DNA of 64,000 nt from the NCBI RefSeq assembly GCF_900100175.1, contig NZ_FNEM01000006.1, positions 1 through 64,000 on the forward strand, given 5' to 3'. The position numbers and the translations under genes were made by a program. The DNA is from Ferrimonas sediminum (GTDB lineage: Bacteria; Pseudomonadota; Gammaproteobacteria; Enterobacterales; Shewanellaceae). Under the pieces are notes generated by a model that was not told the DNA's origin, did not search any database, and saw nothing but the letters and a program-made list of their open reading frames with translations. Of the stretch, positions 17,668 through 26,426 are shown piece by piece; position 1 is the first letter of the stretch; each line of letters opens with the position of its first letter.

Positions 17668-19680
17668 ATGAAAACTCAAATCAGTGTAGTGGCAGCCACT
17701 CTGCTGGCCCTGTGTGGCCAGGCGAACGCCTTCGATTTTGGTGTGCCAGCAGCCAACACCAGCAAGGCCAAAACCGACGCATGGGCGTGTAAGAAGTGCG
17801 TCAGCAGTGACAGTATTCAAGGCAGCGTAGCCGTAGGCCTGGGCAATGCAATCAGCAGCGACGACCATGCCGCCAACGCCCTGGGGTACGAGGACGGCTT
17901 TGCGGCGTCGGTGGACGCGGACTTGCTGCACCGCAGTGACTCCGGCTTGCGCACCAGCGTCGAGGCCAAGGAGCTGGGCAGCAAGCGCGGCGATCTGGCG
18001 GTGACTGCCGGCCGGGCGGGTCAATGGAAAGTGGGTGCCAGCCTGGATCAAAAATACCAGGTTGATTCAACCACCGCCCACAGTGATCTGCTCGCCAGCG
18101 GCAATACGCTGGTGCGACAGGGAGAGCCGGTACAGCAGCAACTGGATAAAGAGCGGCAGCAGCTGGGTTTTGACGCCAAATACATGGGCAGTCACTGGGG
18201 CAGTTACCTGTCGATGACCAGCGAATCGCGTAAAGGCAGTCAGCGCAGCAGCATCAGCAACGGCGGTGTTGAAGCTCAGAACATTGTGGCGCCCATCGAC
18301 AGCACCACTCAGAATCTGACGGCAGCCGTGCATGTGAGCGGTGGCGACTGGCTGGCGGAAGCCGGCGTCAAAGGCAGCTGGTACGACAACGACATCGATA
18401 GCCTGTCCCTCGAAGGGGCCGCTCAGCCGGCTCAAGCCGGGGCTCCGGACAATCAGGCTTACTCTGTCTACCTTAAGGGGCGTTATCGCCTCGGGGCTAC
18501 CCAGTTGAGTGGTCGGCTGGCCAGCGGCCGACAGACTCAGGATCAGGACCTGGTCACTCTCACCGGCGTACCGACTGGGGTGACGGCGGCAGATCTGCAG
18601 GTGGACACCCTGGACGGCCAGTTGGCACTGGTAAGCCGTTTGTCCTCTAAGTCGACGCTGCGGGCATCGATGATCTACAACGACCGTGACAACGCGTCTA
18701 CCCTGTATCAGTTTGACCAGCTTCGCTTTGATACCCTCAGCGGTACCGTGGAACAGACTCAGGCGGTTGATCGGAGCTACGGCACCTACAAAGTGTCTGC
18801 GGATTACCGTTTGGCGTCCGGCCACAAGCTCACCGGTGGTGTGGATTACAAGCAGACCGAGCGCAGTGCCGGAGACCGTGAGGAGACCGATGAAGTCACC
18901 GCCTGGGCCCGTTACCACTGGTCTGCTGCTGCTCGTTGGGACATGCGGGTGAAAGCCAGCTTTGGTCAGCGTGACGGTTCCCGCTATCAGGCCGGGGCGG
19001 CCACCTCGACTGAGAGCAATGAGCTGATGCGCAAATACTATCTGGCGGATCGTGACCGCACCAAGCTGGAGCTGGAGATCAGCCACACGCCACTGGACAG
19101 CGTGTCATTGGATTTCAGCACCTATTACGCGCTGGATGATTACAGCGATACCGAGATTGGACTGACTGAGTCAGAGGACTACGGCTGGGATCTCAGCGGC
19201 CACTGGCAGGCGCTGTCCAGCGTGTCGGTCACCGCCTTTGGCGGCATGCAGTGGATTGATAACCAGCAGCTGGGCAGTGACAGCGGCAGCTATGCTACCT
19301 GGGCAGCCGAGAACCACGATGAATTCGGCTATGCCGGCGTGTCTGTGGCCTATACCGGCCTGCAGGAGCAGGGCATTCAGCTGTCCATGGATTATCAGTA
19401 CAGCTACTCCGGCAGTGACGTCGATACCAGTGGTCAACCCTTTGACGACGACTATGAGTCCGACAGTCACAGTGTATCGTTGAACGCCGGCTACGCTATC
19501 AGCGCCGCTGCCTCCGTGGGCCTGCGTTATCAGTATGAGCGCTATCAGGACAGCGATTATGCCGAGGTTCCAGTGGAAAACTACCCCGGTCAGGGCGTTA
19601 CCGGCCTGACTAGCCTGGGTCAACTGAGCCAGAACTATAACGCTCACTTAATCATGCTGACCTTGAGTTATCGCCTTTAA
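17668..19680 (+). CDS. MtrB/PioB-family decaheme-associated outer membrane barrel
   Basis: A 670-residue outer-membrane beta-barrel that sheathes the decaheme cytochrome. A signal peptide (1-21, ending ANA) is followed by the N-terminal CKKC motif near residue 41, a CxxC hallmark of MtrB proteins needed for metal reduction in Shewanella. The rest alternates in strands with Y/W girdles and ends in LTLSYRL, compatible with barrel assembly, although the final residue is Leu rather than Phe. Length fits MtrB (about 680). It is in an operon with the cytochrome and ends at a strong terminator. No outer-surface MtrC/OmcA or DmsA/B gene lies nearby. Confidence 0.93.
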   Translation: MKTQISVVAATLLALCGQANAFDFGVPAANTSKAKTDAWACKKCVSSDSIQGSVAVGLGNAISSDDHAANALGYEDGFAASVDADLLHRSDSGLRTSVEAKELGSKRGDLAVTAGRAGQWKVGASLDQKYQVDSTTAHSDLLASGNTLVRQGEPVQQQLDKERQQLGFDAKYMGSHWGSYLSMTSESRKGSQRSSISNGGVEAQNIVAPIDSTTQNLTAAVHVSGGDWLAEAGVKGSWYDNDIDSLSLEGAAQPAQAGAPDNQAYSVYLKGRYRLGATQLSGRLASGRQTQDQDLVTLTGVPTGVTAADLQVDTLDGQLALVSRLSSKSTLRASMIYNDRDNASTLYQFDQLRFDTLSGTVEQTQAVDRSYGTYKVSADYRLASGHKLTGGVDYKQTERSAGDREETDEVTAWARYHWSAAARWDMRVKASFGQRDGSRYQAGAATSTESNELMRKYYLADRDRTKLELEISHTPLDSVSLDFSTYYALDDYSDTEIGLTESEDYGWDLSGHWQALSSVSVTAFGGMQWIDNQQLGSDSGSYATWAAENHDEFGYAGVSVAYTGLQEQGIQLSMDYQYSYSGSDVDTSGQPFDDDYESDSHSVSLNAGYAISAAASVGLRYQYERYQDSDYAEVPVENYPGQGVTGLTSLGQLSQNYNAHLIMLTLSYRL

Positions 19681-19702
19681 GGGCTAAGGTAGGCATTACA
19701 TC

Positions 19703-19726
19703 AAGCGGGCTGAGGCCCGCTTTTTT
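19703..19726 (+). terminator. Rho-independent terminator of the cytochrome/barrel operon
   Basis: AAGCGGGC pairs with GCCCGCTT around a TGAG loop, directly followed by a run of T, 23 bases past the barrel stop. Confidence 0.9.
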
Positions 19727-19887
19727 GTGGTCCTGGTTCGGGGTAATAAAATGGCGAGTGACCAAAGTGTGATCAACGAAGAAGTTTTATCAACGGATGA
19801 ATATGAATAGAGTTTTTACTCTATTTCTTTGATTCCGATTTGATTACTCTGAGGAGGTGGGGGAACAGACTGACAAGGAAAAACATC

Positions 19888-21360
19888 ATGAACCCTGTAA
19901 CGCTGTGGCGTCACTGCTTTCAACCTCAGGACGCTCAATGGACCAATGAACAAACCCGCTACGTTGATACCGCACTTTTTTTCCTGTTTCTCTCTTTTCT
20001 AACTGGTGTGTACAGCCTCGTAAAATGGTCCAGCAATGGCCATGAGGTTTTGACTCAGACGTCGATACTGCTGATCATCGTGGAGTTGGCGGCAGGGCTA
20101 ACCATCCGCTTTTTGCGTGCGCCGGTGCTGGCCCTGAATCTGGGCTTTTTCGGCATGAGCTTGCATTGCCTCAATATGATCTACCAGACCGGTGGTTTTA
20201 TCGGCTCCAGCCAGAGCCTGTGGGTGCCGGTGATGATCATCGCGTTTTACCTGTGTGCCTCGACGCTGATGGCGTCCCTCTGGTCGCTGATGATTGGCGG
20301 TACCACCCTGGCGATGGTGTTGGCTTTCCTGGAGGGCGCAGCGTTCCCGGAGATGGCGCTGTCCGGACGGGCACAGGCCATTGAGATGATCTCCGGTGTG
20401 GTGGTACCGCTGCTGGTGATTGCCACGGCTCAGGGCTTTACGGCCAGATTACGCCGCAAAGCGCTGGCCGACTCTGAGCAGGCGCAACTGGAGATGGCGG
20501 CGGCGGCGGAGCAGGCCCGGCAGGGGCAGCAGCAGTTGAATGAGGTGATGCAACAGGTACGACTGAACGTCAATCAGCTGATGGAGCTGGCGGCGGATCT
20601 GGATGGCCAGTCGCACTCCCTGCACCAGCATGTGGATACCCTCAATAATAACTGCAGCGGTCAGTCCTGCGCCTCTGAACAGATGACTGCCCAACTGCAG
20701 CAACTTACCGAAGACATGAATCGCTCCGATCAGTTCGTCTCTGATCTGCAGCACCACAGCGACACCATCAACCAACAGGCCCAGCGCAGCTCCTCCAGCT
20801 TGCAGGCGTCCACTGGCGCCATCGATCGCATCCTCACCGCCAATGAAAAGATCACCAGCGTCGCGGATCTGATCACCTCGGTGGCCGAGCAGACCAATTT
20901 GCTGGCATTGAATGCCGCCATCGAAGCGGCCCGGGCCGGCGAGCAGGGCAGGGGCTTTGCGGTGGTGGCAGAGCAGGTGCGTGAGTTGTCGGCCAAGAGC
21001 AATGGCGCCGCCCTGGAGATTCGCACCATTTTGGAGGAGGGCCGCAAAGAGGTGAATCATGGGCAGCAGGTGATGCAGTCAACCACCTCGGAGATCTCCG
21101 GCATCATTGCCCAGGTGAGCACTACACAGCAAGAGGTGAGCCAGCTTACGGACATCTTTAAGCATCAGGCCCAGGCGGTGGAGGAGTTGTATACCGCCAG
21201 TGCCGAAGTGTCGTCTGGAGTGGTAGACACCAGCCAGGTCGCCGAACAGGTGGCCGAGCAAGGAGCGAAGCTGGCCCACCAGGTGACCACCATCAAAGGG
21301 TTGACGGCTTCATTGACCGGCGTTGTGGATAACAGCGCCCCGGTTTCCCGTAGGGAGTGA
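19888..21360 (+). CDS. Methyl-accepting chemotaxis protein with a multi-helix membrane sensor
   Basis: A 490-residue chemoreceptor. Residues about 25-170 are hydrophobic and contain five or six helices with short loops, instead of a periplasmic domain, so it probably senses within or at the membrane. No HAMP is evident. A coiled coil starts near 190 and the conserved hairpin [20 protein letters not shown] is intact. The start at 19888 follows AAGGA by eight bases; the frame opens upstream at 19840 without a good ribosome binding site. Monocistronic. Confidence 0.9.
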   Translation: MNPVTLWRHCFQPQDAQWTNEQTRYVDTALFFLFLSFLTGVYSLVKWSSNGHEVLTQTSILLIIVELAAGLTIRFLRAPVLALNLGFFGMSLHCLNMIYQTGGFIGSSQSLWVPVMIIAFYLCASTLMASLWSLMIGGTTLAMVLAFLEGAAFPEMALSGRAQAIEMISGVVVPLLVIATAQGFTARLRRKALADSEQAQLEMAAAAEQARQGQQQLNEVMQQVRLNVNQLMELAADLDGQSHSLHQHVDTLNNNCSGQSCASEQMTAQLQQLTEDMNRSDQFVSDLQHHSDTINQQAQRSSSSLQASTGAIDRILTANEKITSVADLITSVAEQTNLLALNAAIEAARAGEQGRGFAVVAEQVRELSAKSNGAALEIRTILEEGRKEVNHGQQVMQSTTSEISGIIAQVSTTQQEVSQLTDIFKHQAQAVEELYTASAEVSSGVVDTSQVAEQVAEQGAKLAHQVTTIKGLTASLTGVVDNSAPVSRRE

Positions 21361-21423
21361 GCCTTAGCGGGATGAGGAGACTGGGTCTATCCTCAGTGCA
21401 TAGGCTGCATTGAAGAGGTACCC

Positions 21424-22302
21424 ATGCAAGCAGCGCTACACCCGGTCTCGGAGCAGTTTATTACCGACTCGGTTTCCCGGGCCTTCCTTAAGGGGGGGCT
21501 GCCAGTGTTGGTGGTTCGTAACTCGTTTGCCGATGCCATCATCAGCTTATTTGGCGCTCAGTTACTCAGTTACCGCCCCTGCGGTGGCAGTGAGTGGTTG
21601 TGGGTCAGCAATCTGGCTCGCCTGGATCAAACTTGTCCCATACGAGGGGGCATCCCCATCTGCTGGCCCTGGTTTGGGCGAAATCCCAAGCTTTCCGGGG
21701 CGCCGGCCCATGGTTTTGCCCGGACCCAGTTGTGGCAGCTGGATGCGGTCTCTGACACCAGTCGCGGCACTACCTTGTCGCTGTTTCTTTCTGACGATGA
21801 TGTCAGTCCGGATTACTGGCCGTTTGCGTTTGAGTTGCAACTGGATGTCACCATCGGTCACCAGCTGGAGCTGTCGCTCACCGGCCACAACTGTGACCAC
21901 CATCCGTGGCGGTTTTCAACGGCCTTGCACAGCTACTTTAATGTCGGCGACGTGAGCAAAACCACCGTATATGGGGTTGGTGGCCGCTATCGGGATAAGC
22001 TCAACGGGCAAAGTGTCATCGACACCGGCCCCTTACAAGTAAGCCCTCCGCTGGATCGCATCTACCCTGGAGCCGCGCCCCAGGTGGTGATGGCGGCAGC
22101 CCAGCACAGCATTTTACTCGACCAGGCCGGCATGGACTCGGTGGTGGTGTGGCATCCGGGAACCCGGCTCCCCAAAGACATGGATGCGACTACGTCCGGG
22201 TCCATGCTGTGCGTCGAGACGGCGGCGCTGGGAAGCGAAGGTATCACCCTGGCGCCCGGAAAGGCGCATCAACTTAAACTGGTGGTCAGTCGCCAGGCAT
22301 AA
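21424..22302 (+). CDS. D-hexose-6-phosphate mutarotase (YeaD-like aldose 1-epimerase family)
   Basis: A 292-residue galactose-mutarotase-fold enzyme that interconverts anomers of glucose 6-phosphate and related hexose phosphates in the cytoplasm. Family hallmarks include RGGIPICWPWFGRNP, APAHGFARTQLW (with the first active-site His), ALHSYFNVGDV (second His) and VVVWHPG. The catalytic Glu is probably in CVETAALG near the C-terminus. No signal peptide. It ends at a hairpin shared with the convergent kinase gene. Confidence 0.9.
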   Translation: MQAALHPVSEQFITDSVSRAFLKGGLPVLVVRNSFADAIISLFGAQLLSYRPCGGSEWLWVSNLARLDQTCPIRGGIPICWPWFGRNPKLSGAPAHGFARTQLWQLDAVSDTSRGTTLSLFLSDDDVSPDYWPFAFELQLDVTIGHQLELSLTGHNCDHHPWRFSTALHSYFNVGDVSKTTVYGVGGRYRDKLNGQSVIDTGPLQVSPPLDRIYPGAAPQVVMAAAQHSILLDQAGMDSVVVWHPGTRLPKDMDATTSGSMLCVETAALGSEGITLAPGKAHQLKLVVSRQA

Positions 22303-22306
22303 AAAA

Positions 22307-22334
22307 AGCCGCTTGAAATAAAGCGGCTGAATTT
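22307..22334. terminator. Terminator between convergent mutarotase and kinase genes
   Basis: AGCCGCTT (22307-22314) pairs with AAGCGGCT (22321-22328), loop GAAATA, preceded by a run of A and followed by ATTTT, so it can act on both strands. Confidence 0.8.
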
Positions 22335-22400
22335 TATCGGGAAGGATTGACTTAAACGGTCAACACCCCCAGTAAACGCGACTATCTTAGAAAATGCATT

Positions 22401-23054
22401 CTAACCGGCGTTTAATACCTGGCACACGTCAATCACCTGTTCGGCCAGACCGTCCGGGCAGCCGAAGTGGGTCCAGTCGACGGTCAACAGGTGCGTATTG
22501 TACTTGTCGCAGATGTGCGGCAGAAACGTATTGTGGCAGTCAGAAATCAACTGGATGTAGCTTTGTGGGGTGCCCACTTCAGCATCGCGCCCACGGCTCA
22601 GCATACGCTCATAGGAGACGATAGGGTCGGACTTCAGGTACACCACGGCGCTGACCTGCGGGTAGTCTTCCAACTTATCCTGAATGTCGTAGTAGTAATC
22701 CAGATCTTTGCCATCCGGGCGGCAGGCTTCAGCCAGGTTCGCCTGGCAAAAGACCAGATCGGAAAACAGAGAACGTTCGATGATGTAGTTAAAGCCGGGA
22801 TCCAGGTCTTGGCAGGTTTCCGCGCGCTTGTTGGTGATGTAGCGCTGGAAATTGATTCGCTGCGACGGATCATTGGTGAATGCCTTAAGCAGTCGCTGAA
22901 ATTCGGGGTCTGTGTCCACCTCTTCGATGATCAATCGCCAAGGCCTGTCATCAAGATTGCTTAACCGGTCAGCCAGTTTCGGGAGTAGGGTGGATTTGCC
23001 TACGCCAATGTTGCCTTCAATGGCGATCAGTTTGAAATCTTGAGTTTGGTTCAC
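22401..23054 (-). CDS. Deoxynucleoside kinase
   Basis: A 217-residue kinase of the dNK/dGK/dAK family that phosphorylates deoxynucleosides for salvage. It has the P-loop GNIGVGKST at residues 13-21, the catalytic EEVD (Glu near 45), the ERSLFSD motif near 94 and the lid region YERMLSRGRDAE. The best start is GTG at 23054, nine bases after AGGAG; the frame extends to a TTG at 23093 but that lacks a ribosome binding site. Such genes are scattered in marine gammaproteobacteria and phages. Substrate preference cannot be fixed by eye. Confidence 0.88.
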   Translation of the reverse strand: MNQTQDFKLIAIEGNIGVGKSTLLPKLADRLSNLDDRPWRLIIEEVDTDPEFQRLLKAFTNDPSQRINFQRYITNKRAETCQDLDPGFNYIIERSLFSDLVFCQANLAEACRPDGKDLDYYYDIQDKLEDYPQVSAVVYLKSDPIVSYERMLSRGRDAEVGTPQSYIQLISDCHNTFLPHICDKYNTHLLTVDWTHFGCPDGLAEQVIDVCQVLNAG

Positions 23055-23415
23055 GTTCAACGGCTCCTGTAAATTGGAACGCGATGATAGCAAAACTGTA
23101 AGAATTTAAAACGTAAAAAAGGCCACTTTTGTTGAGGTTTTTCTTACCAAATTGGTTGACAGTGCATTATATATTGATGAGTTTGCATTTTTCTTCACCT
23201 TAATGGTTAAATCAAGTTCAATTAACAATTAACTGCATGTATTTTAAGCCTATATTTCTTAGTGTTAGAGTGGGTGAATACCAGCTCTGGTTGTTTTTTG
23301 TGCGGCATTAGGGAGCGGATTACGATGTGGGCTGACAACTATGTTGCATAACTATCAATTTTGGCATGAAAGGGTCAAATGCCTGGATCTCAACCAGGCA
23401 TTGTCAACTGTTCAA
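23055..23415. other. 361-base AT-rich intergenic region
   Basis: It lies between the tail of the cytochrome b-like gene and the start of the kinase, both on the minus strand. It is distinctly AT-rich (23100-23260), fitting a promoter for the kinase, but I cannot fix -35 and -10 boxes. No gene seen. Confidence 0.45.
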
Positions 23416-23919
23416 TCAGCGCAGCATCTCTAGGAAATGGCTGAAAGAGGCGATGGCGTGAACAATGAGGTACCAGAACAACGCCCCGGCCAGATCGATA
23501 TGACAGTCGCGCAATGTCATGGCCATGGAACCTCCCTGGGACATCAGCCAGCCACAGCCGCTCAGTCCTACCAGTACCATCAGAATCAGGCCGAAACCCT
23601 CAATGAACGTCAGCAGGCCCGGGGCTCCCGCAGCGGGCAGTTGCTTATTTTTAAGCTGGCGTAAATCGTTGACTATGGGGGAGATCTGGCCAATACACCA
23701 GCCGAAATACAGTCGCCATTGCCCTAATCGGCAGCATTTATACAGGAAGCACAGGCTTAACAGGGCCGTGATGCTTCCCAGCACAATATGGTTGTAGTCC
23801 CAAAATCCCGCATTGACGTGGATTCGGTTGGCCAGATGCACCTGATCGGCGGTGATAAACAGCCAGATTGCCAGCAGTGCCAACATAACGTGAAGGCGTT
23901 CAAACAGTTGCGACATCAT
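23416..23919 (-). CDS. Cytochrome b561-like membrane protein
   Basis: A 167-residue protein with four membrane helices. Histidines sit where haem b ligands are expected in the cytochrome b561/hydrogenase b-subunit fold: LHVM in helix 1, NHIVLG near helix 2, and CHIDLAG and VHAIASFSH in the last helix. This suggests an electron carrier between quinone and a partner. It lies 25 bases after hemG in the same direction, so the two may be co-transcribed; HemG in this lineage passes electrons to menaquinone or ubiquinone. The function is inferred and the family match is by pattern only. Confidence 0.6.
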   Translation of the reverse strand: MMSQLFERLHVMLALLAIWLFITADQVHLANRIHVNAGFWDYNHIVLGSITALLSLCFLYKCCRLGQWRLYFGWCIGQISPIVNDLRQLKNKQLPAAGAPGLLTFIEGFGLILMVLVGLSGCGWLMSQGGSMAMTLRDCHIDLAGALFWYLIVHAIASFSHFLEMLR

Positions 23920-23944
23920 CTATCCTTGTCAGCACCAGGGAGTG

Positions 23945-24469
23945 CTAGTAGTTTGCCACTTGCCGGGAGAAGCGATCTACCTTGTCCCAATCGGTGTACT
24001 CAATGCAGCTGCTGAGATCGGTGGGTCCCTTGGTAATCCGCATGATAAGCCGGATGATGTGCTTATCCAGGAAGTTGTACCTCTGGTAGTCAATCATGCC
24101 GCCAAACACCTCCATGAAGTCCGGCACCCAGGCGATGCGCTTCAGGAATGCCTGCATATAGGGGTTGGTTTGCGGGCTGTCTTTACCCGGTTTTCTGGCT
24201 ACCAGGCTGACCGAGAAGAACCCCGCCGGTTTCTGCTCCAGTACATCTTGGTGTTTTTTAATGAACTGAAACACCTGATGGGAATGCTTACCGTGTTTGA
24301 TGCTGGCACCGATCAAAATCTTATCGAATGGCATCAGGTCCAGGTCAGGTTCAGCCAGGTTATGTAAGGTAACGATTTCGCCCTTCTTCTCCAGTTGTGC
24401 CTGAATTTGTTTGCAGATTTTTAGGGTTTGGCCTTTATCGGTGGAATAGGCGATTAACGTAGTGCTCAT
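23945..24469 (-). CDS. hemG: Menaquinone-dependent protoporphyrinogen IX dehydrogenase
   Basis: A 174-residue flavodoxin-like enzyme that oxidises protoporphyrinogen IX to protoporphyrin IX, the next-to-last step of haem synthesis, at the inner membrane. The FMN-binding start TTLIAYSTDKGQT, the ILIGASIKHGKHS loop, and the HemG-specific insert (VPDFMEVFGGMIDYQRYNFLDK followed by RLIMRITKGPTD) are all present. Length equals the E. coli protein within a few residues. It leads a likely two-gene unit with the cytochrome b-like gene. Confidence 0.94.
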   Translation of the reverse strand: MSTTLIAYSTDKGQTLKICKQIQAQLEKKGEIVTLHNLAEPDLDLMPFDKILIGASIKHGKHSHQVFQFIKKHQDVLEQKPAGFFSVSLVARKPGKDSPQTNPYMQAFLKRIAWVPDFMEVFGGMIDYQRYNFLDKHIIRLIMRITKGPTDLSSCIEYTDWDKVDRFSRQVANY

Positions 24470-24832
24470 GTATTCTCCAGCTGATCAACCTTGGGTCGAC
24501 CGGGTTATGATAGCGAATAGCCCCAAGGGTTTAATTTGAACAGGATCACCCCTTGGCAGGTTGGGGCCCTGGCAGCGGACTTAAGTGCCCGTTTTGTGAC
24601 CTGAAAAGCGACTGTGAGTGGTGGGACAACGACGAGTTACACAGGTTCAATGAAGTTGTTGCATTTGCTCAGATTTCAGTCACAGGTGGATGCCGAAGGC
24701 ACACCAATCAGGCAGTCTTGAGCAAGGTTCATATTAAACCTAGGTGACTTGAGAAATTTGGTGATATACTTAAAAGGTACTTTGTCACTGTCAATGGGAT
24801 ACCCCTTATCCCGCGTTGTTGAAGTAGGAAAA
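24470..24832. other. 363-base region upstream of the Hha-like gene
   Basis: The gap between divergent hemG and the Hha-like gene. A 64-codon frame at 24553-24747 has cysteine pairs but a TTG start without ribosome binding site and no known relatives; I do not call it. Near the right end lies a good extended -10 box. Confidence 0.4.
24762..24770 (+). promoter_or_regulatory. Extended -10 promoter candidate for the Hha-like gene
   Basis: TGATATACT matches the extended -10 pattern TGnTATAAT at five of six core positions, 62 bases before the ATG at 24833. The region where a -35 should lie has no good match, as allowed for extended -10 promoters. Confidence 0.45.
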
Positions 24833-25030
24833 ATGAGAATTAGATTAGAACAGTTAAATAGCGATGAGCTTGATTATCTCTATAAGTTGCGCAAAGCAAG
24901 AACTTTAGCAACTCTGGAATTAATGACTGAAAAGCTGGAGCGTGACGCAGCCAATAGCGAAGAAGAAGCGTCGATTTGTCGAGCTTTTGACGTGCGGGAA
25001 ACAGAGATAGAGCAGGGGCGCTACGTATAA
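24833..25030 (+). CDS. Hha/YmoA-family nucleoid-associated modulator (divergent)
   Basis: A 65-residue acidic, all-helical protein. From residue 12 it aligns by eye with Hha/YmoA: DYLYKLRKARTLATLELMTEK against the family pattern D-Y-L-x-x-L-R-x-x-x-T-x-x-T-L-E-x-x-x-E-K, and AFDVRETEIEQGRY against A-x-D-H-R-x-x-E-L, with one inserted residue between. Hha proteins bind the H-NS oligomerisation domain and sharpen silencing of horizontally acquired DNA. The ATG at 24833 follows AGGA by four bases. The upstream frame to 24749 is not needed. It is monocistronic. Confidence 0.7.
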   Translation: MRIRLEQLNSDELDYLYKLRKARTLATLELMTEKLERDAANSEEEASICRAFDVRETEIEQGRYV

Positions 25031-25170
25031 ACCCGTTTGCGGCTTATCGACCCAGAACCTCTAACTTGAATAATTAATCCAATAACTTGATAACGATCTA
25101 TTGAATTCAGATCGTACCGCTCTGTTGCTCCCCTCCCTCTATGATTTTGAAAAACTCTTTTTTATCCGTT

Positions 25171-25202
25171 ACTTGAGCACCGACGCAGGTCGATGCTCAA
25201 GT
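25171..25202. terminator. Long hairpin at the 3' end of the acyltransferase gene
   Basis: ACTTGAGCA pairs with TGCTCAAGT; after one mismatch an inner CGAC/GTCG stem closes a GCAG loop. It starts 9 bases past the acyltransferase stop on the minus strand. There is no clear T-run on that strand, so a processing or attenuating hairpin is also possible. Confidence 0.55.
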
Positions 25203-25210
25203 GCGATAGT

Positions 25211-26236
25211 TCAGGGAACCAGCCGTTTTAGTAACGGAATTCGGGCCAGTACCATGGTTACCAGCAACGCACAGATTAATGTCAGTAGTGACAAGGCTGG
25301 TATTGCCAGCCAGTTGCTGCCAAACCATTGGTAAAAGCCATTGCCTATCTGGCGTACCGGGATTAACAGCAACGGATGAATGAGGTAGATGCCCAGGCTG
25401 TACTTGGAGACTAACGATATCATCTGACGGGTTGTCACATTGATGTTATCGGCCCATTTTTGTGCAAGAACAAAAATCATACCGGCTATGGCCACGGTAT
25501 TCAGGGATTTATATCCCATGAAGAAACTGCTGTAGCCTTGTTTTAATTCGCTGAACCACCAGCTGCCAAACACGTTGACCACCATGGCAGTGAGTCCTGC
25601 TAAAATCCACCATTTACGGCTGTTATTATTATCGTTGTGAAATAAATACCACCCGAGAATGAGATAGCCGCTGTAGAGAATTATATTCTGCCGAAGTGGC
25701 GTTTCTACTTTTAGCCAGTGCATTAAGGTCAATAACAACCAGCCAGCGATGACCAGTCTGACTCGCTCTTTTCCCATGGCAGCCAGCATCGGTGCTAAAA
25801 GCGGAATCACAAAATAGAGCGGAATAAAATCATAAAAAAACCACAAATGATACCAAACCGGTTCATCGGGAGAGGCGGTCACATTTTCAATAAATGGTTG
25901 AATATCAAATGTTTCTGAAAAAAACGTCGGTACCAAGGAATAGATCAGCGTCCAGCCAATAAAGGGGATGGCGACTTTGGAAAGGCGACGGGTCAGGTAG
26001 TAGCGGCAATTAAAGGGGCGGCTGTCTGACAGCAGCAACGCGCCGGTTATCATCATGAATATCGGTACGGCCCAACGGGTAACGGCGTTGTAACTGCTGG
26101 CTGCCAACCACTCGGTTTCCGGGGCCAATCCATACAGGTGACGCCAGGGTCCGAGTACGTGGATGATGACGACGGCGACGGCGGCCAGACAGCGTAGCAG
26201 ATCCAGGTAGAAGATGGTGTTCTTCTGTGTCGACAT
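25211..26236 (-). CDS. Acyltransferase family 3 (OafA/WecH-like) membrane protein
   Basis: A 341-residue integral membrane protein with about ten helices. It carries the AT3 signature FYLDLLRCLAAVAVVIIHV with the catalytic His and the later YLTRRLSKVAIPF (R-x10-R region). The C-terminal part includes SLGIYLIHPLLL. AT3 proteins move acetyl or succinyl groups from the cytoplasm to lipopolysaccharide, exopolysaccharide or other glycans. No SGNH domain and no polysaccharide genes are nearby, so the acceptor is unknown. Its bases are noticeably more AT-rich than the flanks, which may mean transfer. Confidence 0.88.
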   Translation of the reverse strand: MSTQKNTIFYLDLLRCLAAVAVVIIHVLGPWRHLYGLAPETEWLAASSYNAVTRWAVPIFMMITGALLLSDSRPFNCRYYLTRRLSKVAIPFIGWTLIYSLVPTFFSETFDIQPFIENVTASPDEPVWYHLWFFYDFIPLYFVIPLLAPMLAAMGKERVRLVIAGWLLLTLMHWLKVETPLRQNIILYSGYLILGWYLFHNDNNNSRKWWILAGLTAMVVNVFGSWWFSELKQGYSSFFMGYKSLNTVAIAGMIFVLAQKWADNINVTTRQMISLVSKYSLGIYLIHPLLLIPVRQIGNGFYQWFGSNWLAIPALSLLTLICALLVTMVLARIPLLKRLVP

Positions 26237-26384
26237 GATCTTTCCTCATTGCTTCAGGCCGATGGAAACGGGCCGGAATTGGCATTGCGCCGCTCAGTAT
26301 CGTTCGAATAAACCATCAGCATACCTCAGTAAATAAAGAGGAAACAGTAGCCTAGCTTAATCAATCTTGAACCGCAGCAAACAA

Positions 26385-26407
26385 AACGCCGCCCTGGAGG
26401 CGGCGTT
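26385..26407 (-). terminator. Rho-independent terminator after speB
   Basis: AACGCCGCC and GGCGGCGTT form a perfect 9-bp stem with a 5-base loop, 20 bases past the speB stop; on the minus strand TTTTGTTTG follows. Confidence 0.85.
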
Positions 26408-26426
26408 GGCCTGAGCCGAAAACCGG

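Noticed and set aside
24553-24747. Small Cys-containing protein upstream of the Hha-like gene
   Set aside because: TTG start without ribosome binding site, no family resemblance, and its end runs into the promoter region of the next gene.
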